Source: Magnetococcales bacterium
GTDB taxonomy: Bacteria; Pseudomonadota; Magnetococcia; Magnetococcales; JADFYX01
Length of the DNA: 53,171 nucleotides
Assembly: GCA_002753565.1 (NCBI GenBank)
Contig: PEAM01000029.1
Coordinates: 1 to 53,171 of the forward strand
Direction: 5' to 3'
Shown: one piece after another, positions 38,421 to 46,086 of the stretch
Layout of the letters: the number at the start of each line of letters is the position of its first letter
Position numbering within the stretch: the first letter of the stretch is position 1
Program-made: the position numbers and the translations under genes
The notes under the pieces: generated by a model
What the model was told of the DNA's origin: nothing
Seen by the model: only the letters and a program-made list of their open reading frames with translations
Database searches by the model: none

Positions 38421-39173
38421 TCAGGAAGTTTGCTTCTGGTCGGTTGACAACACCTCAACCCACATAATGGTCGCCCCAGCAACAGCTGTGGGCATCACCA
38501 GAAAATTGATGAAGGGGATGGAGGTCATCAGCAGGGTTATTCCACCAAAGCCAAAGCTCATGGCTCGGCGATCCCGAAGCTGTTTTCTGACCATTTTTCC
38601 CGTCACATCGTGGTTGCCCATAGGAACATCCGCATACTGAATCGCCAGAATCCAAGCAGAGAAAAGCATCCACAAAAAGGGGGCTGCTACATTGACTACG
38701 GGTATGATAAAAAGAACCAGGAAGGGAATGGTCCAGAGAAGACTATAGGCTAACTTGTTGATCTCATTCCAGACAAGCGGTATCAGACGAAGGGCAAACT
38801 GTTTCATCCCTGCCTGACCTTCTCCCGGCCCCTGACCACCCAGATAGCGTTCAACCCGGAGGGCAAGAATGCTGTTAAAAGGCGCCCCGACAATATTGGC
38901 CATGACACTGAAGGTAAAAAAGATCACCACGCCAGCCGAAACCACAAAAAGCGGTATTAATACCCAGCCAAGCCACTGCAACCAACTGGGCAAAAAACCA
39001 TTGGCCCAAAGAATGAAAAGTTCAAACTGGCTGTACCCATACCAAATAGCCAGGGCAAACAGGGCCATATTGATAAGAAGAGGAATGATGGCATAAAGAC
39101 GAATGCCCGGCTTGGTCAGAAGCCCCAAACCACGAAACAGATAGCCAGCCCCAGAGACAAAAGAGTTATTCAT
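38421..39173 (-). CDS. CysZ/EI24-family integral membrane protein
   Basis: 250 residues with four to five membrane helices. The start FVSGAGYLFRGLGLLTKPG and the segments YAIIPLLINMALFALAIWYG, NIVGAPFNSILALRVE and FGFGGITLLMTSIPFINFL agree with the CysZ/EI24 family (PF07264). CysZ is a sulfate channel feeding cysteine synthesis. No cys genes are nearby, so sulfate transport is inferred from family only. It is convergent with the RND pump (49-base gap). Confidence 0.8.
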   Translation of the reverse strand: MNNSFVSGAGYLFRGLGLLTKPGIRLYAIIPLLINMALFALAIWYGYSQFELFILWANGFLPSWLQWLGWVLIPLFVVSAGVVIFFTFSVMANIVGAPFNSILALRVERYLGGQGPGEGQAGMKQFALRLIPLVWNEINKLAYSLLWTIPFLVLFIIPVVNVAAPFLWMLFSAWILAIQYADVPMGNHDVTGKMVRKQLRDRRAMSFGFGGITLLMTSIPFINFLVMPTAVAGATIMWVEVLSTDQKQTS

Positions 39174-39218
39174 TAATCCATCCTTCTTGGTCGAAACAGG
39201 CTCATATGGTTAGTTAAA

Positions 39219-39346
39219 ACCAAATTGGGACAACGGTTAAAGGCTAAGTCAACACCTTGGGCGCTGCCCAAACCCGCTGGGAAGGCATCCACGCCTTCCC
39301 AGACCCCTCCGCAATGGTTTTGTACAAATCTGGTTTGAAATCTCTC
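39219..39346 (+). repeat. Dispersed hairpin repeat, copy A
   Basis: Copy A of a three-member family also found at 41961-42076 (inverted) and 49623-49840. Shared blocks include CCAAATTGGGACAACGGTTA, AAGTCAACACCTTGGGCGCT, a CTGGGAAGGC/GCCTTCCCAG hairpin at 39277-39302 and TTTGTACAAATCTGGTTTGA. The right inverted terminus is preserved; the left one has decayed. It sits between the cysZ-like and diguanylate cyclase genes and lacks the ~73-base insert of copy B. Confidence 0.85.
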
Positions 39347-39495
39347 TATCACTTTTTTTACCACTCCAGGCAACCCCACAACCCTTTCGGGTTTGGCCTG
39401 GAAAAGGGCCACACTGTACTGTCCGTTATTCCTTTAGCCTTGCCTGGCACTTTTCCAGGCTCCAATATGCAGCGCCGCTCTGCCATCAACAGCCT
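39347..39495. other. Non-coding stretch with interlocking inverted repeats
   Basis: Four related arms, CCAGGCAA (39365-39372), GCCTGGAAAAG (39396-39406), TTGCCTGG (39440-39447) and CTTTTCCAGGC (39450-39460), can pair in two mutually exclusive ways: neighbouring hairpins, or the second with the fourth. A small hairpin AACCC-GAAA-GGGTT (minus strand) lies inside. On the minus strand this is the 3' flank of the cyclase gene and the leader of the cysZ-like gene. No gene is seen. Confidence 0.55.
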
Positions 39496-41235
39496 CTAGC
39501 TGTTTTTTTTCTTTTTCTTCGCCGTGGGGGCAAAACGGACCTGATTCCGCCCTTTCTCTTTGGCTTGATAAAGAGCATCGTCTGCCATTTTTAGAAGCTG
39601 CTCCGGGTTCTTGGAGCCAGAATCAGGATAGATGGCCACACCAATACTGATGGTTACCTGCAACTCATCAACACGCATCTCCTCAATTTTTTCCCGGAGT
39701 CGCTCGGCTGCAATCTCAACCCCCTCCAGCCCCGTGCTGGGTAAAACCGCACAGAACTCCTCGCCACCATAGCGACAAGGGTGATCGATATCACGAAAAT
39801 GGCAGTTCATCACCTTGCCAATCGCCTGCAATACCCGGTCTCCCTGATCATGACCGTAGGTGTCGTTGAATTTTTTAAAATGATCGACATCGAACAGAAG
39901 CAGGCCCAACATCAAGTTGTACCGCTTGGCCCGGCGATACTCCTCATCCAGAACCATATCAAACCGGCGGCGGTTGAACAGCCCGGTCAGTGCATCGGTA
40001 TTGGAGAGATGTCGCAACTCCCGCTCCAACTCCTTCTCTTGTGTCACATCACGAATCAGGGCGGCCGAGCCGACCATCTCTTGATCGTTGGAGAAGATGG
40101 TGGTGGCCTGAATTTGCAACATGCGGCTATTGAAAACAATGATATCCGGGACCGACTGGACATCTTTTTTCATGATGGCTGCCAGATGTTCCGGATCGTT
40201 GAGAATATTTCTGAAACCACTCTGACAGATCTCATCCATATCCTTGCCCAACAACCGCTCGGCCGATGGGTTGACCAGAACAATCTGCTCGTTTTTGTCC
40301 GTAACGATAATCCCCTCCTTGGCACTGAGGATGATGGTAGTCAACTTATCCCGCTCATCCTGCAGACCGGAGTGGGTCCTGGCCAGTTCACTGCTCATCT
40401 TGTTAAAACAGACCGCCATCATGCGGAATTCACTGCTCCCTTCCACGTCGGCTTTCTGCTCGATGGCGCCATCTGTCATCGCCTGCATGGATTGGTTGAG
40501 TCGCTCGATGGGTTTCACCACATAGTGATGAATTCTTTTGAAAATGATGGTCAAAATAAGCAGTAGCGCACCCAGTTGAACCAAAATGATTCGAGTCCGC
40601 ATGGCGCTAATCTCTTCTTTAGCCTGCTGCATGGAGGTGGTCACCTCCAGGATTCCTCGAACAGCGTGATCCTCCCCGTGGCAGGACATACACTCCTCCA
40701 GGTTGGGGATGGGATAAAAAACCGTCAGTTGAGCATCTCCGTTTTCAGGATGGGTGGTGCTGAGTGTCTGATTTTGCTTTTTTTCAACCGCCAATCTGAT
40801 CTTTTCCAACTCCGAAGGGCTGGAGGTGGTACCTGTAATGACATCCCGATTTGAATAGACTTCACCGCCCATCAGCTTGTTGACATGGAGGATGGTCTCA
40901 TTATCGATGAAGGCTTCACGACCGTCCGTACGTAAAATACGAATCTGGCTTAGATCCTTGACCTGCTTGATATCTTCGACATAACTTTCGGCAATTTCCG
41001 CCGAACCGCTCTGCATGATGGTTTGCAGACCACTGCCAACGGTCTCGGTCAGGATATTCAGGGAGCGCTCGTGTTGAGATAGGATGGTCCGTTCCAGATC
41101 TTGGGTGAAGAGGATAGTCACCCCAACCGTTCCCAACAAAAAAGTGGTCCCCACCAAAGCCAGTATTCGATTACCAATCCGATCTAGAAACCCTCTCTCC
41201 TGAAGGTCGTCCGGCTTATCTATTCTATTATCCAT
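39496..41235 (-). CDS. Membrane diguanylate cyclase with periplasmic CxxCH sensor, HAMP and PAS domains
   Basis: 579 residues from the ATG at 41235 (GGGGA ribosome site 6 bases upstream; the frame extends to 41313). TM1 (ILALVGTTFLLGTVGVTILF), then a periplasmic domain with CMSCHGED (~residue 181), a c-type haem motif as in DUF3365/Tll0287-like sensors; TM2, HAMP, a PAS domain (GIIVTDKNEQIVLVNPSAERLLG), and a GGDEF domain with active GGEEF. An RxxD inhibitory site (RDID) stands five residues before GGEEF, so product inhibition is likely. It makes c-di-GMP, probably in response to redox or a gas. The C-terminus is lysine-rich. Confidence 0.92.
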   Translation of the reverse strand: MDNRIDKPDDLQERGFLDRIGNRILALVGTTFLLGTVGVTILFTQDLERTILSQHERSLNILTETVGSGLQTIMQSGSAEIAESYVEDIKQVKDLSQIRILRTDGREAFIDNETILHVNKLMGGEVYSNRDVITGTTSSPSELEKIRLAVEKKQNQTLSTTHPENGDAQLTVFYPIPNLEECMSCHGEDHAVRGILEVTTSMQQAKEEISAMRTRIILVQLGALLLILTIIFKRIHHYVVKPIERLNQSMQAMTDGAIEQKADVEGSSEFRMMAVCFNKMSSELARTHSGLQDERDKLTTIILSAKEGIIVTDKNEQIVLVNPSAERLLGKDMDEICQSGFRNILNDPEHLAAIMKKDVQSVPDIIVFNSRMLQIQATTIFSNDQEMVGSAALIRDVTQEKELERELRHLSNTDALTGLFNRRRFDMVLDEEYRRAKRYNLMLGLLLFDVDHFKKFNDTYGHDQGDRVLQAIGKVMNCHFRDIDHPCRYGGEEFCAVLPSTGLEGVEIAAERLREKIEEMRVDELQVTISIGVAIYPDSGSKNPEQLLKMADDALYQAKEKGRNQVRFAPTAKKKKKNS

Positions 41236-41315
41236 CTTTCCCCACCCATTTATCTCAAAAACTTTACTTGGAACACCACTATTCGCTACACTTGATAGAT
41301 CAGAATACACCAACC

Positions 41316-41337
41316 ATCAACCCGCTATCAACCCGCT
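41316..41337. repeat. 11-bp perfect tandem duplication in a divergent intergenic region
   Basis: ATCAACCCGCT occurs twice in immediate succession, one helical turn apart, between the divergent cyclase and hypothetical genes. It could be a pair of regulator half-sites or a chance duplication. Confidence 0.6.
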
Positions 41338-41408
41338 GTATGAACTCTTTTCGTGGGTTGAGTGGCCTCTATTTCCCCCACTAACCCCCTGCTAAACAAG
41401 GTTGTCAA

Positions 41409-41969
41409 ATGACCCATAACCCCCGAGTAACATCCCCCCTCTTCCTGGCAGGCCTCACCCTTTTGATTACTTTAAGTCTGTTGTTCTATTCAAAAACCCT
41501 TTGGAGTGAGCCGGGACAACCCAGCCAGCAGGATTGCCAACAGGTCAACCGAACAGCCTCTCTTATCCCTCCCCACATTACCGCTTTCTACGGAAGAAGC
41601 GACCTGCCCCATGTGGAGAACATCCAAGAGGACCTGGACCGGACCATTGCTCTGTTGATGGCTCAAAACCCAGGCCAATTTCAGTGGGTTACCTTGGATT
41701 TTGAAGATATTGTTGTCGAGTGCCAACTGGCATGGCGTGAAGAGACCATCCAACTATTCAAAACCCTCCAGAGCCGATCCAACTTTCTGGCCCCCAGCCT
41801 GGCGGCCATTCAATCGCATTTTCCCGACATGCCTCCCCTGGAGGTTGGCCAGTGGCTTGGAGAAAACATTTCAATAGACGAAATCGCCCGTTATATCCAG
41901 CAAGGGGTAACCTCTTTTGAGGCACGGATGAAAAAAAAGCAGCAAGGAAACGAGTCGGAAACAAAATAA
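41409..41969 (+). CDS. Hypothetical exported or membrane-anchored protein (186 aa)
   Basis: The N-terminus has one hydrophobic segment (PLFLAGLTLLITLSLLFYS) that may be a signal peptide or anchor. The rest is soluble, alpha-helical in appearance, with two cysteines (C43 and a later VECQLAW) that could pair in the periplasm. No family was recognised. The last codons and the TAA stop coincide with the beginning of repeat copy C (ACAAAA at 41961), so the natural C-terminus may have been replaced by the repeat. It is divergent from the cyclase gene. Confidence 0.55.
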   Translation: MTHNPRVTSPLFLAGLTLLITLSLLFYSKTLWSEPGQPSQQDCQQVNRTASLIPPHITAFYGRSDLPHVENIQEDLDRTIALLMAQNPGQFQWVTLDFEDIVVECQLAWREETIQLFKTLQSRSNFLAPSLAAIQSHFPDMPPLEVGQWLGENISIDEIARYIQQGVTSFEARMKKKQQGNESETK

Positions 41970-42076
41970 TAGCGGATGGGTCTGGGAAGGCATGAATGCC
42001 TTCCCAGCGGGTTTTGGCAGCGCCCAAGGTCCTAAGTATTTGACTTTGCTTTTTTTAATTTTAAAAGCGTGGGGGG
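41961..42076 (-). repeat. Dispersed hairpin repeat, copy C (truncated, inverted)
   Basis: Read on the minus strand it matches copy B from the AAGCAAAGTCAA block through CTTGGGCGCT and the TGGGAAGGC/GCCTTCCCA hairpin to TTTTGT. Both termini with the inverted repeats are missing. One end abuts the IS110 remnant at 42077 and the other merges with the end of the preceding gene. Confidence 0.8.
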
Positions 42077-42435
42077 GCCATCTGTGAGGCAGTGCAGCGT
42101 CCGAATAGGCGCTTTGTTCCGAGCAAATCGGAGGAACAGCAGGATTTGCAGGCACTGCACAGGATTTGCCGCATGGCAGCAGCTCATCGAACCGCATTGA
42201 TCAATCAGATTCGAGGCTTTTTGCTGGAGTATGGAATTGAGCGACCAGAAGGAGCAGGTAATGTGCGCTACAAACCTCTGGGAAGAAAACAGACAGACGT
42301 AGTCGTTGGCTTCTGGATCTGAAAGACCGCCGATGTCACAACGTAGCTGCTGTAGCTTTGGCCAACAAGAATGTGCGCACAGCTTGGGCGATGTTGACCA
42401 AAGGAGAAAAATACCGGCTTGCCCACGTTGTTTGA
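42077..42435 (+). pseudogene. IS110-family transposase remnant (internal deletion)
   Basis: Two fragments of an IS110-type transposase remain. The first (from 42077) reads AICEAVQRPNRRFVPSKSEE and continues to RTALINQIRGFLLEYGIERP, the end of the DEDD domain. The second (about 42320-42435) reads VAAVALANKNVRTAWAMLTK to LAHVV and a stop, the family's C-terminal end. The Tnp-20 region between them is gone and the frames differ. Both element ends are missing, so it cannot move. Confidence 0.85.
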
Positions 42436-42765
42436 ATGATGAGGAAAACCGTGGGGGCAAGCCCCCACACCCCCGGCCTATAAGGGGAAAACACTTTTAA
42501 TTTAGGAGGTTGTTCGGCCACCAAGTTGCGTGGAATGATGATCATTGATGGCAAAAAAGGTAAGACCTGCGTTCCTGAAAACCTGGTATAGTCAAAGGCA
42601 TTCAGAATGCCGCTTAACTGATGAGGAGAGGAAAGCGCGAATTTTCATCAGGGCCAGAGAGCAAAAACACTCTCAACCAAAGGCCGGATATAGGGATGCA
42701 ACTTTTCCTCTTTTGCTCAATGAAAAGTGTTCCTTGCTCAGTGGGGCGGACCATATATGACTATA
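42436..42765. other. Intergenic remnant DNA with one strong hairpin, no convincing gene
   Basis: A perfect 8-bp stem GTGGGGGC-AA-GCCCCCAC lies at 42451-42468, followed by CACCCCCGG, probably another small repeat. An ORF at 42548-42760 (starting MAKKVRPAFLKTW) has no recognisable similarity or signal and is not called. The rest shows nothing identifiable; it is the 3' flank of the mla operon. Confidence 0.5.
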
Positions 42766-43401
42766 TTACTCCGCTTCAGGTTTGCTGACCTTCTCTTCGA
42801 GTTTGGCCAACATCCCTTCAATGTCCGGGCGACTTTTACGAAGAAGCTGCTTGAACTGTGCCCGATAGTTGGCAATCACACTAACCCCCTCGATAATCAC
42901 ATCAAAGACCTTCCATTGATCACCTGTCTTTCCCATCCGGTAGGACATGTCATACTTCTGCCCTTTGGAATAGATGATACTATCCACCCGAACCACACTT
43001 TTGGACTGCTCAACCTCTTTGACAAACGAGACCTCCTCACCCTGATAGCGCTCAATCATGCCCAGGTAGGTCCTTTCGAGCAGCTGCTTGAAAAGTGTGG
43101 TAAACCGCTCTTTTTGATCCGAAGAAAATTTGCGCCATTTGCGCCCAGTCGCCCCTTGTGCCATACGGGAAAAATCGAATTGAGGGTAGAGGGTATCTCG
43201 TAACTGTTGCCTTCTGGCCTCCCTGTTTTCCAGATTGGCCAGCTCGGGATTTTTCAGGATCTCCAGAGCAGCGTTGACGGAAGACTCCAGGGCAGCCATC
43301 CGACTATTGGCTTCGGCATGAACAGGATTGGGTGCCAGAAAAGGGAATAGAAACAGGGCAGCAAAAATAAAGAGTGTTGAAAGGGTAAATGACCGATGCA
43401 T
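42766..43401 (-). CDS. mlaC: Periplasmic phospholipid-binding protein MlaC
   Basis: 211 residues with a signal peptide (residues ~1-29, ending NPVHA). The mature part matches the MlaC/Ttg2D family (PF05494): LRDTLYPQFDFSRMAQGATGRKWR, LLERTYLGMIERYQGEE, YDMSYRMGKTGDQWKVFDV, then VIIEGVSVIANYRAQFKQLL. MlaC shuttles phospholipid between MlaA at the outer membrane and the MlaFED complex. It is the last gene of mlaE-mlaF-mlaD-mlaC; no mlaB follows. Confidence 0.95.
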   Translation of the reverse strand: MHRSFTLSTLFIFAALFLFPFLAPNPVHAEANSRMAALESSVNAALEILKNPELANLENREARRQQLRDTLYPQFDFSRMAQGATGRKWRKFSSDQKERFTTLFKQLLERTYLGMIERYQGEEVSFVKEVEQSKSVVRVDSIIYSKGQKYDMSYRMGKTGDQWKVFDVIIEGVSVIANYRAQFKQLLRKSRPDIEGMLAKLEEKVSKPEAE

Positions 43402-43432
43402 CCTGATGGATTCCTTAAATATAGATTAAAAA

Positions 43433-43882
43433 CTATTCGACACTGCCATGGACAAACTGGCTGATCAACTCTTCAAAATTGATCGCTGGTTCCGTCTGAA
43501 TAATGGTCTGGTCTGCCGACAAAACGGTCTCTGAAGCCCCAGGGCTGATGGAGATATAGCGCTCTCCGATCAATCCCTTGGTTCGAATGGAGGCTATGGC
43601 GTCTTCCTGGATGGGGACATTCGGATGAATTTTCAAGCGGACCTTGGCCTCATACTCTTTCATGTCCAGATGAATATCATCCACCCGCCCCACCTCTACA
43701 CCGGCAATCTCTACCGGCGCACCGGTTTTCAGACCAGAAATGGAAGAGAAATGGGCATAAAGAGGAACATTGTCGCTGCCGACCATCTCCATACGAGCCA
43801 GCTTGACCGACAGCCACCCCATAGCCAGCAGTCCCCCCAAGACAAAGAGCCCCACAGAGATTTCTAATTTCACACTTCTCAT
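43433..43882 (-). CDS. mlaD: MCE-domain protein MlaD
   Basis: 149 residues: one N-terminal membrane helix (SVGLFVLGGLLAMGWLSVKLA) and one MCE domain (~38-115; SISGLKTGAPVEIAGVEVGRV, IRTKGLIGERYISISPG). It forms the hexameric periplasmic ring through which lipids pass between MlaC and the inner-membrane MlaFE transporter. GAGAG lies 6 bases before the ATG, and mlaC follows after 31 bases. Confidence 0.95.
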   Translation of the reverse strand: MRSVKLEISVGLFVLGGLLAMGWLSVKLARMEMVGSDNVPLYAHFSSISGLKTGAPVEIAGVEVGRVDDIHLDMKEYEAKVRLKIHPNVPIQEDAIASIRTKGLIGERYISISPGASETVLSADQTIIQTEPAINFEELISQFVHGSVE

Positions 43883-43958
43883 CAGTTCTCTCTACTCCCT
43901 TTTGATAAACCCCAAAAAATGAACAAAGCGCGACAAAGCAAAATGGCCCCGATGGACA

Positions 43959-44978
43959 TCAGATAAACTGGATGGGACCATCCAGATCACCGTTGATAAA
44001 TTGCCGAATGACCGGATCACGGGAATTCCTGATATCCATGGAAGGTCCCGCCGCCCGCACTTTCCCCTGGTGCAGAACAATGACATGGTGACACCAATCA
44101 AATACAGCCGGAACCGCATGGCTGATGATCACCATGGTATAGCGGGTTCGCATGAAGGTGTCGCAGATGAGATAGTGAATCGCTTTTTCAATGATGGGAT
44201 CGAGTCCCGCTGTAGGCTCATCCAGTAAAATAATATCCGGACGGATAACCAAAGCTCGGGCCAAGGCGGCCCGCTTCTGCATGCCACCACTCAACTCATC
44301 GGGATATTTCTGCTCCATTCCGGCCAGATTGACATCCTTCAAGGAGCGCTCAACCCGTTGCTGGATCTCCGCTTCTGATAGGTCTGTGGTCTCCCGCAGG
44401 GGAAAAGCGACGTTATCAGAAACCGTCAGGGAGTCAAACAAGGCACCGCCCTGGAACAGCAGGCTAAACCGTTTTCGGATGGTATTGAGCTGCTGCCGGG
44501 AGATGGTACCCAACCGGTTGTCATCTACCCAAACCTCTCCCTTGTCCGGCTCCATCAAGCCAACCATATGCTTAAGGGTGACGCTCTTTCCCCCACCACT
44601 AATACCGATAATAGCGGTAATTTTATGGGCCGGAATTTCTAGATCGAGACCATCGAGAACCTTACGGCCGTCAAACGATTTTTCAACCCCCTTGAAACGG
44701 ATTTTAGCTGCAACACCCGGCTCAACCTGATGGGCCGCCCGCTCCTGGGTAAACTGTTGAAACAGACAGTTAAGCAGTTCCGACTGGGTAATCAACCCCT
44801 TCTCAACCAGGGTACGACCGATCAGATAGGCCTCCTGATTGTTGCGTTTGCATTCAACCAGGGTCTCTTCCAACTGCTTGGCGGTGATCAGTCCATTTTC
44901 CAGCAGTCGCTGTCCCACCGGCAACGGGGCCGGTTTGAGAGGGATTGTCTGAGTTGCCATTTTATTCATGTCGGACAT
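43959..44978 (-). CDS. mlaF: MlaF-type ABC ATPase with an N-terminal MshEN-like domain
   Basis: Residues ~92-330 are a typical MlaF ATPase: Walker A GISGGGKS with Lys131, signature LSGGMQKRAALARAL, Walker B IILLDEPTAGLDP, and the switch His in VIISHAV. Residues ~19-76 are extra: two copies of the G-x2-L-x3-GLIT-x4-L-x3-L pattern of MshEN/GspE N-terminal domains (PVGQRLLENGLIT and LIGRTLVEKGLIT). MlaF proteins are usually ~270 residues; this one has 339. The Arg of the c-di-GMP-binding RLG motif is not present in either copy, so ligand binding is open. It starts 11 bases after mlaE. Confidence 0.93.
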   Translation of the reverse strand: MSDMNKMATQTIPLKPAPLPVGQRLLENGLITAKQLEETLVECKRNNQEAYLIGRTLVEKGLITQSELLNCLFQQFTQERAAHQVEPGVAAKIRFKGVEKSFDGRKVLDGLDLEIPAHKITAIIGISGGGKSVTLKHMVGLMEPDKGEVWVDDNRLGTISRQQLNTIRKRFSLLFQGGALFDSLTVSDNVAFPLRETTDLSEAEIQQRVERSLKDVNLAGMEQKYPDELSGGMQKRAALARALVIRPDIILLDEPTAGLDPIIEKAIHYLICDTFMRTRYTMVIISHAVPAVFDWCHHVIVLHQGKVRAAGPSMDIRNSRDPVIRQFINGDLDGPIQFI

Positions 44979-44989
44979 GTATAATCACC

Positions 44990-45760
44990 CTACAGCATGA
45001 TGGAGGTGATGAAATAGTCACAAACCAAGACCAAAACCGAGCTGAGAACCACCGCAGAGGTGGTGGCCTGGCTGACCCCCTCTGCACCCCTCTGGGTATA
45101 ATACCCCTTGTAGGTACAGACCCAGGTGATGATGAGCCCAAAACTAAGGGCCTTGATCAAACCGGTGTAAATGTCGTGCATGACGACAGCCGTCTCGATA
45201 CCGCCAAAGTAGGTGCCCGCACTCATACCCAGCAGTTGAACGGCAACCAGATAACCACCCATAATTCCGATGACATCGAAAATAACCGTCAGCAGAGGCA
45301 GCACAATCAACCCGGCTTGCAGGCGCGGAGAGACCAAAAATTTAAGGGGATGGATACCCATCACCTCCAAGGCATCAATCTGCTCCCGGATGCGCATAAT
45401 GCCCAATTCGGCTGTTAAAGCCGATCCAGCCCGCCCGGTAACCATCAAACCGGCGAGAACCGGACCCAACTCCCGAATCATGGAGAGCGCCACCGCTTGC
45501 CCCAAGAGGGCCTCGGAGCCAAATTTCGACAAGGTATAGTAGCCTTGAAGTGCGAGGACCATACCGGCGAACACAGCGGTTAAAACGATCACGAAAAGTG
45601 AGCGAATGCCGATAAAGTGTATTTGACGCAGAATGTTCTGTCCGCGGATGGGGAGGGTAAAGAAGGTCCCCAGGACGGAAACAAGGAACAAAAACATGCG
45701 CCCCATCTCTTGGATCAGAATGAGGGATGCTTGGCCGATACGTTGAAGGAAAGCACTCAT
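44990..45760 (-). CDS. mlaE: MlaE-family ABC lipid transporter permease
   Basis: 256 residues, five to six helices. The family pattern is clear: LIQEMGRMFLFLVSVLG, GIRSLFVIVLTAVFAGMVLALQ, the conserved ELGPVLAGLMVTGRAGSA with Glu-Leu-Gly-Pro, and QIDALEVMGIHPLKFLVSPR. It forms the inner-membrane core with MlaF and MlaD. It is the first gene of the operon, divergent from mlaA across 326 bases. Confidence 0.96.
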   Translation of the reverse strand: MSAFLQRIGQASLILIQEMGRMFLFLVSVLGTFFTLPIRGQNILRQIHFIGIRSLFVIVLTAVFAGMVLALQGYYTLSKFGSEALLGQAVALSMIRELGPVLAGLMVTGRAGSALTAELGIMRIREQIDALEVMGIHPLKFLVSPRLQAGLIVLPLLTVIFDVIGIMGGYLVAVQLLGMSAGTYFGGIETAVVMHDIYTGLIKALSFGLIITWVCTYKGYYTQRGAEGVSQATTSAVVLSSVLVLVCDYFITSIML

Positions 45761-46086
45761 TAATTCATTCGAACAGACAGGCTGTTTATTAAAAAAAGGT
45801 CCGCCAATTCACCATCAACAGGGAGAAAAACGTTCACATCAAAAAAAAATCGGGTTAATATGGAGCTATTTTCCGGGCTGTTTTTATCGAAATAGCTGGC
45901 TGGAACTGGTAGATGGTACAGATTATTAACCAAGAAAACCTGCCTTTCGTTAAAAAATAAGAAGGCGACAAAAAAAACCAAATCGTTGCAAACTCACCGA
46001 TTATCTCTCATCATCCGGAGGTTGGCAAGGTTTGGAAATAAGTAGAATTGAATAAAGTTATCCACCTTTTTTTAGGATTTGACAGA
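45761..46086. promoter_or_regulatory. Divergent mlaE/mlaA intergenic region
   Basis: This AT-rich 326-base region must hold the promoters of both mla units. No operator, riboswitch or gene can be identified by eye. AGGA at 46075-46078 supports the mlaA start at 46087; TTGACA at 46079-46084 overlaps the start and is probably fortuitous. Confidence 0.4.

Noticed and set aside
39257-39499. Plus-strand ORF over repeat copy A
   Set aside because: It is made entirely of the non-coding repeat and inverted-repeat DNA; other copies do not keep the frame.
42620-42645. CTGATGAG...GAAA pattern resembling a hammerhead ribozyme core
   Set aside because: The six bases between the core parts cannot form stem II (G opposite G at the first pair), and no stem I or III partners were found.
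42545-42760. Small plus-strand ORF beginning MMAKKVRPAFLKTW
   Set aside because: It lies among IS and repeat debris, has no recognisable family or signal, and its reading frame could easily be chance.
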